Assembly (NCBI RefSeq): GCF_009930795.1
Contig: NZ_CP017146.1
Span: 2,418,001-2,482,000, forward strand
Direction of reading: 5' to 3'
DNA: 64,000 bases
Source of the DNA: Marisediminicola antarctica
GTDB lineage: Bacteria > Actinomycetota > Actinomycetes > Actinomycetales > Microbacteriaceae
Shown here: positions 1-7,649 of the stretch, in pieces
Position numbering within the stretch: the stretch's first letter is position 1
Layout: each line of letters starts with the position of its first letter
Notes under the pieces: generated by a model
Told to the model about the DNA's origin: nothing
The model's input: the letters and a program-made list of their open reading frames with translations, nothing else
Databases searched by the model: none
Position numbers and translations under genes: made by a program

Positions 1-42
1 ATTTCCCGAACAATCCAGCTGAATAGGCCGAATCTCTCAGTG

Positions 43-126
43 TGCGCGAAGGGGGACTTGAACCCCCACGCCCTTTCGGGCACTAGCACCTCAAGCTAGC
101 GCGTCTACCAATTCCGCCATCCGCGC
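43..126 (-). tRNA. tRNA-Leu (anticodon GAG)
   Basis: The minus strand folds into a tRNA. The acceptor stem GCGCGGA pairs with TTCGCGC with one G-T pair. The D-arm, a long variable arm typical of class II tRNAs, and a GGTTCAAGTCC T-arm are all present. The anticodon loop TTGAGGT sits between CTAGC and GCTAG and gives anticodon GAG, which reads CUC/CUU leucine codons. The base at 43 supplies an A discriminator. CCA is not encoded. Confidence 0.96.
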
Positions 127-256
127 GCTTCCGGTAATCCCGTGCGGGACCACCGAGGTACGACAATAGCACGCGCGGGGTGGGCAGTTTGAACACCCGG
201 CACACCCGGGCGGAGATCCGCACGCAACCGCCCCCTCACACGGCGTCATCGGTATC

Positions 257-1621
257 GTGGGAGGCATGGTCACCCCCGAACCCACCGCATCCTCTGCCGC
301 GCTGTCGGCCGACACCGATGAAAACGGCGTCGCACTCGACGAGACCGCGATCATCGCGCGAGACCTCATCCGGTTCGACACCACCAACTACGGTGAGGGC
401 AGATCCAACGGCGAGGCGGATGCCGCGGAGTACCTCGAGGCAAAACTCGTGGCCCTTGGCCTCACGCCGCAGATGTTCGAGTCCGCCCCCGGGCGCGTTT
501 CTGTCGTTGCCCGTGTGGAGGGTGCGAATCCGGATGCCGATGCGCTGGTCCTGCACGGGCACACCGACGTCGTGCCGGCCGACCCGGCGAACTGGAGCGT
601 CGACCCGTTCGGCGGCCTGATCAAGGACGGACTTCTCTGGGGTCGCGGTGCCGTCGACATGAAGGACATGGACGCGATGATGATCACCGCGCTCGGCGAC
701 ATCCTCGGCAGCGGCCGCCAGCCGGCCCGCGACATCATCGTCGGCTACTTCGCCGATGAGGAGGACGGGGGACGGCTCGGATCGCACTACCTGGTGCGCG
801 AGCATCCGGAACTCTTCGCCGGCGCGACCGAGGCGATCAGCGAGGTCGGCGGGTACTCGATCACCCTCAACGGAACCCGCGCCTACCTGCTGCAGACCGG
901 GGAGAAGGCCCTCATCTGGGTCAAGCTGATCTCCCGCGGCAGCGCCTCGCACGGATCCCGCGTGATGCACAACAACGCGATCACCAAGCTCGCCGAGGCC
1001 GTCGCGACGCTCGGCCGCGAACCGTGGCCGCTGCGCCTGACCGACACGACCACCGAGCTCATCGGCGAGCTCGCCCGCATCCTGGAGCAGGATCCGCAGA
1101 AAGTCGGCCCCGACGAGCTCGTCCTCGCGACGGGCACGGCGGGCGGGTTCATCCAGGGGGCGCTGCGCACCACCACGAACCCGACGATGCTGACCGCCGG
1201 GTACAAGCACAACGTGATCCCCGACACTGCCGAGGCGCTCATCGACATCCGTGCGCTGCCGGGGGAGGAGGATGCCGTGCTCGCCCGGGTGCGGGAGCTG
1301 ATCGGCCCCGACATCGAGATCCAGATCATGCACCAGGACATCGGGCTCGAAACGGCGTTCTCCGGCCCGCTCGTGGACGCGATGACGAACGCACTCGGCA
1401 CCCACGACCCCGGCGCGCCCGTGCTGCCGTACATGCTCAGCGGCGGCACCGACAACAAGGCACTCTCGCTGCTCGGGATCAAGGGATACGGCTTCGCGCC
1501 GCTCAAGCTGCCCGCGGAACTCGACTTCCCTGGCATGTTCCACGGCGTCGACGAACGGGTGCCCCTCGACGCACTAGTGTTTGGCAGGCAGGTGCTGACG
1601 GACCTGCTCCTCGACTATTAG
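257..1621 (+). CDS. M20 family metallopeptidase (DapE/ArgE/aminoacylase-like)
   Basis: A 454-residue zinc-dependent amidohydrolase or peptidase of the M20 family. The di-metal site is visible: H102-x-D104 in LHGHTDVVP, D134 in GAVDMKD, the general-base pair E168-E169, E196 in SEVGG, and a C-terminal His in GMFHGVDERVP. The family cleaves N-acyl amino acids, small peptides or succinyl-diaminopimelate. Nothing here fixes the substrate. GTG 257 is the first in-frame start and ATG 266 is an alternative, with a GGGAGG only one base before it. Its stop lies 15 bp before uppP, so the two may be co-transcribed. It is a different subfamily from the dipeptidase at 41.7 kb. Confidence 0.88.
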   Translation: MGGMVTPEPTASSAALSADTDENGVALDETAIIARDLIRFDTTNYGEGRSNGEADAAEYLEAKLVALGLTPQMFESAPGRVSVVARVEGANPDADALVLHGHTDVVPADPANWSVDPFGGLIKDGLLWGRGAVDMKDMDAMMITALGDILGSGRQPARDIIVGYFADEEDGGRLGSHYLVREHPELFAGATEAISEVGGYSITLNGTRAYLLQTGEKALIWVKLISRGSASHGSRVMHNNAITKLAEAVATLGREPWPLRLTDTTTELIGELARILEQDPQKVGPDELVLATGTAGGFIQGALRTTTNPTMLTAGYKHNVIPDTAEALIDIRALPGEEDAVLARVRELIGPDIEIQIMHQDIGLETAFSGPLVDAMTNALGTHDPGAPVLPYMLSGGTDNKALSLLGIKGYGFAPLKLPAELDFPGMFHGVDERVPLDALVFGRQVLTDLLLDY

Positions 1622-1636
1622 AACGGCTCTCACCGC

Positions 1637-2500
1637 GTGAGTTTCATCGAAGCGATCATTCTCGGACTGCTCCAGGGGCTCACCGAATTCCTCCCGATCT
1701 CCTCCAGCGCGCACCTGCGCATCGCGGGGGAGTTCCTACCCTCGGCGACCGATCCGGGTGCGACGTTCACCGCCATCACCCAGCTCGGCACCGAGGCCGC
1801 GGTGCTGCTGTACTTCTGGGGCGACATCAGCCGCATCATCGGCAAATGGTTCCGCCACTTCGGCTCCGGCGCGAGCCGCGGCGGCCGCGGCGTGGCCATC
1901 GAGAAGAACGATCCCGATGTGCGGTTGGGGTGGCTCATCATCATCGGCACCATTCCGATCGTGCTCGTGGGCTACTTCCTGCAGGACACGATCCGCGGGG
2001 CATTCCGGTCGCTCTGGCTCGTGGCGATCGTGCTCATCGTCTTCGGCATCTTCCTCGGAGTCGCCGACCTGCTCGGACGCCGCACCAAGCAGCTCAACGA
2101 CATCGGCTATCGCGACGGAATCCTGTACGGACTCGCGCAGACCCTCGCACTCATTCCCGGGGTCTCGCGCTCCGGCGCGACCACGACGATGGGCCGGGCG
2201 CTGGGCTATTCGCGACCGGCGGCCGCCCAGTACGCGTTCCTCCTCGCCGTTCCCGCGGTCTTCGGCAGCGGGTTGTTCGAGCTCGTCAACAGCATCACCG
2301 ATCCCGAGGTCAACGGGCCATTCGGGCCGCTCGAGACCGCGATCGCGACCATCGTCGCGTTCGGAGTTGGCTACGCCGTGATCGCCTTCCTCATGAACTA
2401 CATCAAGACGCGGTCGTTCCTGCCGTTCGTGATCTACCGGCTGGCGCTGGGAAGCACACTGCTGGTGCTCCTGTCCCTCGGGGTACTGCAACCTATCTGA
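1637..2500 (+). CDS. uppP: Undecaprenyl-diphosphatase UppP (BacA)
   Basis: A 287-residue polytopic membrane enzyme. It dephosphorylates undecaprenyl pyrophosphate to recycle the lipid carrier of peptidoglycan and teichoic-type polymers, and it underlies bacitracin tolerance. The N-terminal signature LQGLTEFLPISSSAHL (residues 12-27) contains the catalytic Q13-x3-E17 motif. The second signature PGVSRSGAT lies near residues 174-182. Several hydrophobic helices and a C-terminal hydrophobic segment fit the family's length (about 270-290 residues). It starts with GTG. The gene lies directly behind the M20 peptidase, and the cell-wall genes that need its product are at the far end of the window. 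Confidence 0.96.
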   Translation: MSFIEAIILGLLQGLTEFLPISSSAHLRIAGEFLPSATDPGATFTAITQLGTEAAVLLYFWGDISRIIGKWFRHFGSGASRGGRGVAIEKNDPDVRLGWLIIIGTIPIVLVGYFLQDTIRGAFRSLWLVAIVLIVFGIFLGVADLLGRRTKQLNDIGYRDGILYGLAQTLALIPGVSRSGATTTMGRALGYSRPAAAQYAFLLAVPAVFGSGLFELVNSITDPEVNGPFGPLETAIATIVAFGVGYAVIAFLMNYIKTRSFLPFVIYRLALGSTLLVLLSLGVLQPI

Positions 2501-2616
2501 CCGAATGCACCATCGGAGCCACACCGGCGTAACCTTGATGTGAATTCGAACAAGCAGCTATCTGCCGTCTATTCTTAACACGACAAAAACTGATGAACGA
2601 AACCGAAGGGGCGGGC

Positions 2617-2673
2617 GTGAGCACGATGAAAGCGCTCATTCGGCACCGAGAAATGGCACGACACCATGACTGA
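2617..2673 (+). CDS. Possible 18-codon leader ORF overlapping the first GAF-ANTAR gene
   Basis: Starting at GTG 2617, preceded by GAAGGGGC at a suitable distance, an 18-codon frame encodes MSTMKALIRHREMARHHD. It ends at TGA 2671-2673, just past the ATG (2666) of the regulator gene in another frame. The regulator has only a poor ribosome site of its own (GAGAAATGG), so its translation could depend on ribosomes finishing this frame. No homology is claimed. A chance ORF is possible. Confidence 0.3.
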   Translation: MSTMKALIRHREMARHHD

Positions 2674-3382
2674 GGACGACACGTTCGAAGCGGCCAAGGT
2701 CGCGATCAGCACCGCCCACGAGACGCGCAGCAACCTGTGCAGCCCGTTTCTCGCCATTGCTCCCGTTACCGGCGCCTCGGTTTCGGTGCTCGCGGGATCG
2801 AGCGGACAGTCGACGATGTGTTCGAGTGACGCCACGTCGGCACTTCTCGACGAGATGCAGTTCGATCTGGGTGAGGGTCCGTGCTGGGAGGCGCTCTCGA
2901 CCCGGCTCCCCGTTCTTGCTCCCCGGGTTCGCGTAGAGGAGAACAGGGTTTGGCCGATCTTCGCCCAGACTCTGCGAAGCGATCCGAGAAACTCCAGTGT
3001 CCGGGCCATCTACGCGTTCCCGCTTGTGGTCGGCTCCCTCGACATCGGCGCCGTCGACCTCTACTCGACCAAGGAAGGGGACCTGACCGGTTCCCAGGTG
3101 ACCAATGTGCTGGAACTTGCCGGCCTCACAGCCTGGCAGGTACTTCGGCGGATTTTGACCGATGGCACGAACGGCATCGAGGAAGAAGACACCACCGGAG
3201 CAGGCTCACGTCGCGAGGTTCACCAGGCCACGGGAATGGTGCTGGCCCAGATGAACATCAGCGCCGCCGACGCCGGACTGCTACTGCGAGCACACGCGTT
3301 CTCGACGGGACGCTCGGTGCGCGAGGTGGCCAGCGACATTGTCTCCCGGCAAATCGACTTCTCGGGGAATCGCAATGGCTAA
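2666..3382 (+). CDS. GAF and ANTAR domain transcription antitermination regulator
   Basis: A 238-residue cytoplasmic protein. Residues about 10-165 form a GAF-like sensory domain, with the motif DLGEGPCWEAL followed by the ending AIYAFPLVVGSLDIGAVDLYS typical of actinobacterial GAF-ANTAR proteins. Residues about 185-235 are an ANTAR RNA-binding domain: a VHQATGMVLAQMNISAADAG helix, then LRAHAFSTGRSVREVA. ANTAR proteins bind paired hairpins in nascent RNA and prevent termination. The signal sensed by this GAF domain cannot be read from the sequence. A second GAF-ANTAR gene follows after about 35 bp, so the two probably form one operon. The start may be coupled to the short frame at 2617-2673. 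Confidence 0.85.
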   Translation: MTEDDTFEAAKVAISTAHETRSNLCSPFLAIAPVTGASVSVLAGSSGQSTMCSSDATSALLDEMQFDLGEGPCWEALSTRLPVLAPRVRVEENRVWPIFAQTLRSDPRNSSVRAIYAFPLVVGSLDIGAVDLYSTKEGDLTGSQVTNVLELAGLTAWQVLRRILTDGTNGIEEEDTTGAGSRREVHQATGMVLAQMNISAADAGLLLRAHAFSTGRSVREVASDIVSRQIDFSGNRNG

Positions 3383-3418
3383 CGAAGGATGCCCCGTGGG
3401 CGACAAAATGGAGGAATG

Positions 3419-4129
3419 GTGAGTACCACGCGCGAGGCACGACTGGCCGCGACGTTTGTAACGCTCGCAGATACGCTCGTGGCAGGGTACGACGTTGTCG
3501 ACCTCCTCGACACGCTCGTGAATGCGAGCGCGGAACTGCTTGACGCCGCGGCGGCGGGCCTGATCCTGGCGGACGAGGCCGGGGAGCTCTCTGTAATCGC
3601 GTCGACGAGTGAACGAAGCCGCCTCGTCGAGATCATGCAGCTCCGCTTCGGCCTCGGTCCGTGTGTCGAGTGCTACAAGACCGGCCGCGTCGTCACGGTG
3701 GCCGACGTCGACGAGGTCGGCGACAAGTGGCCGGACTTCCGGGAGGCGGCACTCGAGCAGGGGTTCCACTCGGTGCATGCCGTCCCGCTCCGGCTGCGCG
3801 GCACTGTCATCGGGGCACTCAACCTCTTCCGAAACCAGACCGGTGTCATGTCCGACGAGGACATCCTGGCCGCGCGCGCACTCGCGGATATCGCGACGAT
3901 CGGCATCCTTCATGAGCGCACCTTGCACGAGAGCGACACGGCCAAGAGGCAGCTTCAGCACGCCCTCGACAGCCGAGTGCTGATCGAACAGGCGAAGGGG
4001 GTGCTCGCCCACACTCACCTCGTCGACATGGACGAGGCCTTTCGCACGCTGAGGGACTATGCCCGCAGCAACGGATTGTTGCTCAGAAACGTCGCGGAAG
4101 CAGTTGTCAACCGCTCCCTCGTTCTATGA
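3419..4129 (+). CDS. Second GAF and ANTAR domain regulator
   Basis: A 236-residue paralogue of the preceding gene, diverged well beyond a recent duplication. The GAF domain spans about residues 10-155 and includes LRFGLGPCVECYKTGRVV and VHAVPLRLRGTVIGALNLF. The ANTAR helix bundle (about 175-235) begins ALDSRVLIEQAKGVLA, the usual ANTAR signature, and ends NVAEAVVNRSLV. I place the start at GTG 3419, four bases after GGAGG. ATG 3416 and ATG 3389 are also in frame but have poor spacing. The two adjacent regulators may form a hetero-oligomer or sense different signals for the same RNA targets; this is inference. A small ORF follows. Confidence 0.85.
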   Translation: MSTTREARLAATFVTLADTLVAGYDVVDLLDTLVNASAELLDAAAAGLILADEAGELSVIASTSERSRLVEIMQLRFGLGPCVECYKTGRVVTVADVDEVGDKWPDFREAALEQGFHSVHAVPLRLRGTVIGALNLFRNQTGVMSDEDILAARALADIATIGILHERTLHESDTAKRQLQHALDSRVLIEQAKGVLAHTHLVDMDEAFRTLRDYARSNGLLLRNVAEAVVNRSLVL

Positions 4130-4215
4130 CTTGTCATATGTCGTTGCGCTAACGTTAACTTCCTGCCCAAGACCTCGGCAGTTTTCCCACTGTGATGGTC
4201 GAAAGGGTATCTATC

Positions 4216-4395
4216 ATGTCTAAGTTCTTCGCTCACGTCGTCTTCGACTCGGACGACGGGTCTATCGGTCTGGCGGATTCAGCTGTCGCCGACGCCATGG
4301 TGCTCAGCCATACGACCGAACGGAAGGGTCTGCCGTTCAGCGAGATCGATCTTCTCGAGCTCGCGGTAATGAATTCCCACCACGACAACCTCTGA
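4216..4395 (+). CDS. Small protein of unknown function (59 aa)
   Basis: I do not recognise this gene. From ATG 4216, eight bases after CGAAAGGG, it encodes 59 residues beginning MSKFFAHVVFDSDDG and ending MNSHHDNL. It is acidic, has no membrane segment, no Cys pair and no signal peptide. The good ribosome site and codon use similar to its neighbours support real translation. The upstream frame to 4192 adds eight residues but has a worse start. It lies 86 bp after the second ANTAR gene, so it could be in the same transcript or be an ANTAR target. No paired hairpins of the ANTAR type were clear in the gap. Confidence 0.55.
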   Translation: MSKFFAHVVFDSDDGSIGLADSAVADAMVLSHTTERKGLPFSEIDLLELAVMNSHHDNL

Positions 4396-4438
4396 CCCTC
4401 CGCTGACGGTTGTGGTCTGACTCCCAGCGAGCCTCGCT

Positions 4439-4444
4439 TAGGCT
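4439..4444 (+). promoter_or_regulatory. Candidate -10 box for leaderless mshC transcript
   Basis: TAGGCT ends six bases before the GTG of mshC. That spacing would place transcription initiation at or next to the start codon. The intervening GGAGGG also resembles a ribosome site but abuts the start, so a leaderless message is the simpler reading. Confidence 0.4.
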
Positions 4445-4450
4445 GGAGGG

Positions 4451-5704
4451 GTGAAGTCGTGGAGCCGTCCGTGGGTTCCCCGGCTCCCGGGGAACGGTCA
4501 GCCGCCGCGCCTGTTTGACACCTCGACGAGCACGTTCGTGTCGACTGTCACATCGGGAACGGCATCCCTCTACGTGTGCGGGATCACCCCCTACGACGCC
4601 ACCCACCTCGGGCACGCATCGACCTACCTCGCCTTCGACATCCTCGTTCGCAGTTGGCTCGATGCGGGCTACGACGTGGACTACGTGCAGAACACCACCG
4701 ACGTCGACGACCCGCTGCTGGAACGTGCGACCCTGCTGGGAATCGACTGGCGCGTGCTCGCGGAATCGCAGACCGAGCTGTTCCGTGGCGACATGGAGGC
4801 CCTGTCGATCATCCCGCCCGACCACTACGTTCCGGTCACCGCAGTGATCCCCGAGGTAGCGGCCGCCGTCGACGCGCTGGTGGTGGGCGGGTTTGCCTAC
4901 GAGGTGCCGTCCGCGGAGTCCATCGACTCCGCGCCCGACCTCTACTTCGACAGCGCCGAGGCTGGCGAGGCAACCTCGTGGCATCTCGGCCTCGAGAGCA
5001 ACCTCGACCGTGCGGACATGCTCGCCCTGTTCGCTGAACGCGGGGGAGACCCCGACCGCCCCGGGAAACGGGATCCGCTGGACCCTCTCCTCTGGCGCGC
5101 TGCGCGGGCGGGAGAGCCGGTATGGGACACCGTGCTGGGGCTCGGCCGCCCTGGATGGCACATCGAATGCTCGGTGATCGCCGTCAATCGGCTCGGGTCG
5201 TCGATCACGGTGCAGGGCGGCGGGGCTGACCTCCTGTTCCCCCACCACGAATTCAGCGCAGCACACGCCACAGCCCTGACCGGTGAGCCGTTCGCCCGCA
5301 TCTACTCCCACGCCGGGATGATCGCCTACGACGGCGAGAAGATGAGCAAGTCGCTCGGCAACCTGGTTCTCGTGTCGCGCCTGATCGAGGGCGGGGCCGA
5401 TCCGCGCGCCATCCGGCTCGCCCTGCTCGGGCACCACTACCGGCACGATTGGGAGTGGACCGACGATGCGCTCGTCGCCGCCGGCACTCGTCTCGCGCTC
5501 TGGCGCGCCTGGGCGGAGCGCGAACAGCACGGCGCCCCGGCGATCGATTCCCTCATCGCTGCGCTGCGGGTCGCCCTGAGCGACGACCTCGACACTGTGG
5601 CGGCACTGGATGCTGTCGACAGAGCGGTCGCTAGCGGCACAGCGCCCGGCACCGCGGCGCTGGACGCCGTGCACGCACTTCTCGGCATCGACCTCCGCAG
5701 CTGA
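4451..5704 (+). CDS. mshC: Cysteine:glucosaminyl-inositol ligase MshC (mycothiol synthesis)
   Basis: A 417-residue class I aminoacyl-tRNA-synthetase-like ligase. It joins L-cysteine, activated with ATP, to 1-D-myo-inosityl 2-amino-2-deoxy-glucopyranoside, the third step of mycothiol synthesis. The Rossmann signature H52-L-G-H55 follows Y41-V-C43-G, where C43 is the expected zinc ligand. KMSKS is at 297-301. The segment GWHIECSV supplies a further zinc-site Cys, and GGADLLFPHHE matches the family. MshC resembles CysS but lacks the tRNA-binding C-terminal domain, as here (417 against about 460). Mycothiol is confined to Actinobacteria, which anchors the taxonomic call. In M. tuberculosis mshC also lies near a PAC2 gene. 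Confidence 0.95.
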   Translation: MKSWSRPWVPRLPGNGQPPRLFDTSTSTFVSTVTSGTASLYVCGITPYDATHLGHASTYLAFDILVRSWLDAGYDVDYVQNTTDVDDPLLERATLLGIDWRVLAESQTELFRGDMEALSIIPPDHYVPVTAVIPEVAAAVDALVVGGFAYEVPSAESIDSAPDLYFDSAEAGEATSWHLGLESNLDRADMLALFAERGGDPDRPGKRDPLDPLLWRAARAGEPVWDTVLGLGRPGWHIECSVIAVNRLGSSITVQGGGADLLFPHHEFSAAHATALTGEPFARIYSHAGMIAYDGEKMSKSLGNLVLVSRLIEGGADPRAIRLALLGHHYRHDWEWTDDALVAAGTRLALWRAWAEREQHGAPAIDSLIAALRVALSDDLDTVAALDAVDRAVASGTAPGTAALDAVHALLGIDLRS

Positions 5705-5795
5705 ACCCCGCGCGCGCCGCCGCTCGAGCGCCAGCTCAGTTTGCGCGCATCTTGTTCACTCCCGCGCCTGCGATTACGACCGCACGAGCGAACAA

Positions 5796-5875
5796 CAGCC
5801 GCGCGAACGGGCTGCGGCGCGAACGGTCAGCCGCGCAGACGGTCAGCCGCGCGAACGGTCTGCGGCGCGAACGCG
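5796..5875. repeat. Five tandem 16-bp repeats between convergent genes
   Basis: Five head-to-tail 16-bp units fill the gap between the convergent ends of mshC and the PAC2 gene: 5796-5811, 5812-5827, 5828-5843, 5844-5859 and 5860-5875. Units 1, 3 and 4 follow CAGCCGCGCGAACGGT with small changes; units 2 and 5 follow CTGCGGCGCGAACGGT. A looser copy may precede at about 5778. The alternating pattern allows adjacent units to pair as hairpins. Confidence 0.85.
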
Positions 5876-5890
5876 CATCCGCCGCCTGGC

Positions 5891-6853
5891 TCAGTCCTTG
5901 GGCCGCCAGGGACCGTCGCCAGCGGAACCGCCGCCGCTGCCGCCGTCGGGCTTGTCGTCGCCACTTCGCCGCAGATACTTCTCGAACTCCTGGGCGATCG
6001 CCTCGCCGCTCGCCTCGGGGGAGTCCACGGTGTCTCTGGCCTGCTCCAGCTGCTCGATGTAGTTCGACATGTCCTCGTCCTCGCTCGCGAGGGCGTCGAT
6101 CCCGCTCTCCCAGGTCGCCGCATCGCCGACCAGGTCGCCGCGGGGGATGACGACGTCGATGATCTCCTCGAGCTTGTCGATGAGCGCCAGGGTGGCCTTG
6201 GGGGAGGGGGCGTTGTGCACGTAGTGGGGAACGGATGCCCAGATCGACATCGTGGGGATCCCCGCCACCTCAGCCGCGTGGCCGAGCACCGCGAGAATAC
6301 CGACCGGGCCTTCGTACGAGCTGCGTTCGAGGCCGAGCTCCCCACGCACGGTCGCGTTCTCCGAGCTGGCGAACACCGAGATCGGCCGGGTGTGCGGCAC
6401 ATCGGCGAGCATCGCGCCGAGCATGACGATGCCGGTGATCCCGGTCTCCCGCACCGTCTCGAGAATCTCGGCGGAGAAGCTCTTCCAGCCGCGGGAGGGT
6501 TCGGTGCCAAGCAGGAGGTAGATGTTGGAGTTCTCGGCGACACCCACCGACAGCTCGGCATCGTTCGCCAGGCCCTCCGGTTTCGTCGCGGGCGCCTTCA
6601 CCGACGTCGGCCCGTAGATCGTCACGTTCGGCCACACGAGAGTGCGGTTGCCGTCCTCATCGTTCGCGGCGAGCGGCCGGTTGAACTGATAGTCGAAGTA
6701 GTCCTCCGACTCGAACTCTGCGATCGGGTACAGGTCGAGCAGGCCCTTGAGCGTGCGCACCGCACCGCTTGCGGCCTCGCCGGCGTCATTCCAGCCCTCG
6801 AACGCGACGACAAGAAGTCGTCCGCTCAATAGTCCCGAGCCGTCAGTCAACAC
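5891..6853 (-). CDS. PAC2 family protein (proteasome-assembly-chaperone-like fold)
   Basis: A 320-residue protein of the PAC2 family, the bacterial relatives of the eukaryotic proteasome assembly chaperone 2. The N-terminus LLVVAFEGWNDAGEAASGAVRTL and the later segments GIVMLGAMLADVPHTRP and GIPTMSIWASVPHYVHNAPSPKATLALI are characteristic. The C-terminal about 25 residues are Gly/Ser/Asp/Pro-rich and probably disordered. The start is GTG 6853, preceded by GGAGG five bases away; the much longer upstream frame lacks a good start and overlaps the divergent gene. The M. tuberculosis homologue (Rv2125) also lies near mshC and the Pup-proteasome genes. The biochemical role in bacteria is unclear. 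Confidence 0.88.
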   Translation of the reverse strand: MLTDGSGLLSGRLLVVAFEGWNDAGEAASGAVRTLKGLLDLYPIAEFESEDYFDYQFNRPLAANDEDGNRTLVWPNVTIYGPTSVKAPATKPEGLANDAELSVGVAENSNIYLLLGTEPSRGWKSFSAEILETVRETGITGIVMLGAMLADVPHTRPISVFASSENATVRGELGLERSSYEGPVGILAVLGHAAEVAGIPTMSIWASVPHYVHNAPSPKATLALIDKLEEIIDVVIPRGDLVGDAATWESGIDALASEDEDMSNYIEQLEQARDTVDSPEASGEAIAQEFEKYLRRSGDDKPDGGSGGGSAGDGPWRPKD

Positions 6854-6942
6854 ATGTCCTCCATTGGTCGGCCACGGGCACCGTGACCGATCGTCTCTGA
6901 CAAGGATAGAACCCGAGGCGCAGTCGGCCGAACCGCCGCCGG

Positions 6943-6948
6943 TACTAT
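6943..6948 (+). promoter_or_regulatory. Candidate -10 box for leaderless HAD transcript
   Basis: TACTAT ends eight bases before GTG 6957. No Shine-Dalgarno sequence lies between them, so initiation at the start codon is likely. The divergent PAC2 gene starts about 100 bp away. Confidence 0.5.
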
Positions 6949-6956
6949 TGGGCATC

Positions 6957-7649
6957 GTGACCGAACCGAGCCTGCCCGCACATTTTCCCGCCGCCGTTCT
7001 CTGGGACATGGATGGCACCCTCGTTGACACCGAGCCGTATTGGATGGTCGCCGAGACCGAGCTGATCACCTCGTTCGGCGGCACCTGGACCCACGAAGAC
7101 GGCCTCGAGGTCGTCGGCCTGGGCCTGTGGGATGCCGCGGTCATCTTCCAAGCGCGCGGCGTCGACATGACCGCGGACGCCATCATCGAGTGGATGACCG
7201 ACCGCGTGCTCGAGCAGGTGAACGTCGCGGTGCCCTGGCGCCCCGGCGCCCGCGAGCTGCTCGCCGACCTCAAACGTGCCGAGATTCCCACCGCCCTCGT
7301 GACGATGTCCGTGCATCGGATGGCGGCGAGAATCGTCGACGCGATCGGATTCCACGCGTTCGATGTGATCGTCGGCGGCGATGATGTCGAACTCGCCAAG
7401 CCGCACCCGGCTCCCTACCTGCACGCCGCCGACCTGCTCGGCGTCGACATTCTCGACTGCCTCGCGATCGAGGATTCGGTTCCGGGACTGGCCGCCGCGA
7501 TCGCATCCGGCGCAGTCACAATCGGCGTTCCCCTGCACAGCCCGCTCGACCCGGGCCCGAACCACACCCTCTGGGAGAGCCTCGCCGGCGTCACCCACGC
7601 CCACCTCGCCTCGCACTTCGCGCAGATCCGAACGGGAGCATCGCTGTGA
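6957..7649 (+). CDS. HAD superfamily hydrolase (phosphoglycolate-phosphatase-like)
   Basis: A 230-residue haloacid-dehalogenase phosphatase. Motif I is D17-M-D19-G-T-L-V-D, giving the nucleophile and acid/base aspartates. Motif II is ALVTMS, with the following Lys motif in KPHPAPYLHAADLLG, and motif IV is CLAIEDSVPGLAAAIASG. The helical cap lies between motifs I and II, as in the beta-phosphoglucomutase/Gph subfamily. The substrate is probably a small phosphorylated metabolite and cannot be fixed here. GTG 6957 follows a -10-like TACTAT. The stop overlaps the GTG of trmI by four bases (GTGA), so translation of the two is coupled. Confidence 0.9.
   Translation: MTEPSLPAHFPAAVLWDMDGTLVDTEPYWMVAETELITSFGGTWTHEDGLEVVGLGLWDAAVIFQARGVDMTADAIIEWMTDRVLEQVNVAVPWRPGARELLADLKRAEIPTALVTMSVHRMAARIVDAIGFHAFDVIVGGDDVELAKPHPAPYLHAADLLGVDILDCLAIEDSVPGLAAAIASGAVTIGVPLHSPLDPGPNHTLWESLAGVTHAHLASHFAQIRTGASL

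Noticed and set aside
236-1543. Long minus-strand frame opposite the M20 peptidase
   Set aside because: The Arg/Gly/Val/Asp-rich composition is that of a codon-position shadow, and the plus strand has all catalytic residues.
3281-4018. Minus-strand frame opposite the second GAF-ANTAR gene
   Set aside because: It is antisense to a gene with clear GAF and ANTAR signatures and has shadow-like composition.
5796-5875. CRISPR array
   Set aside because: The 16-bp units are contiguous with no spacers and there are no cas genes.
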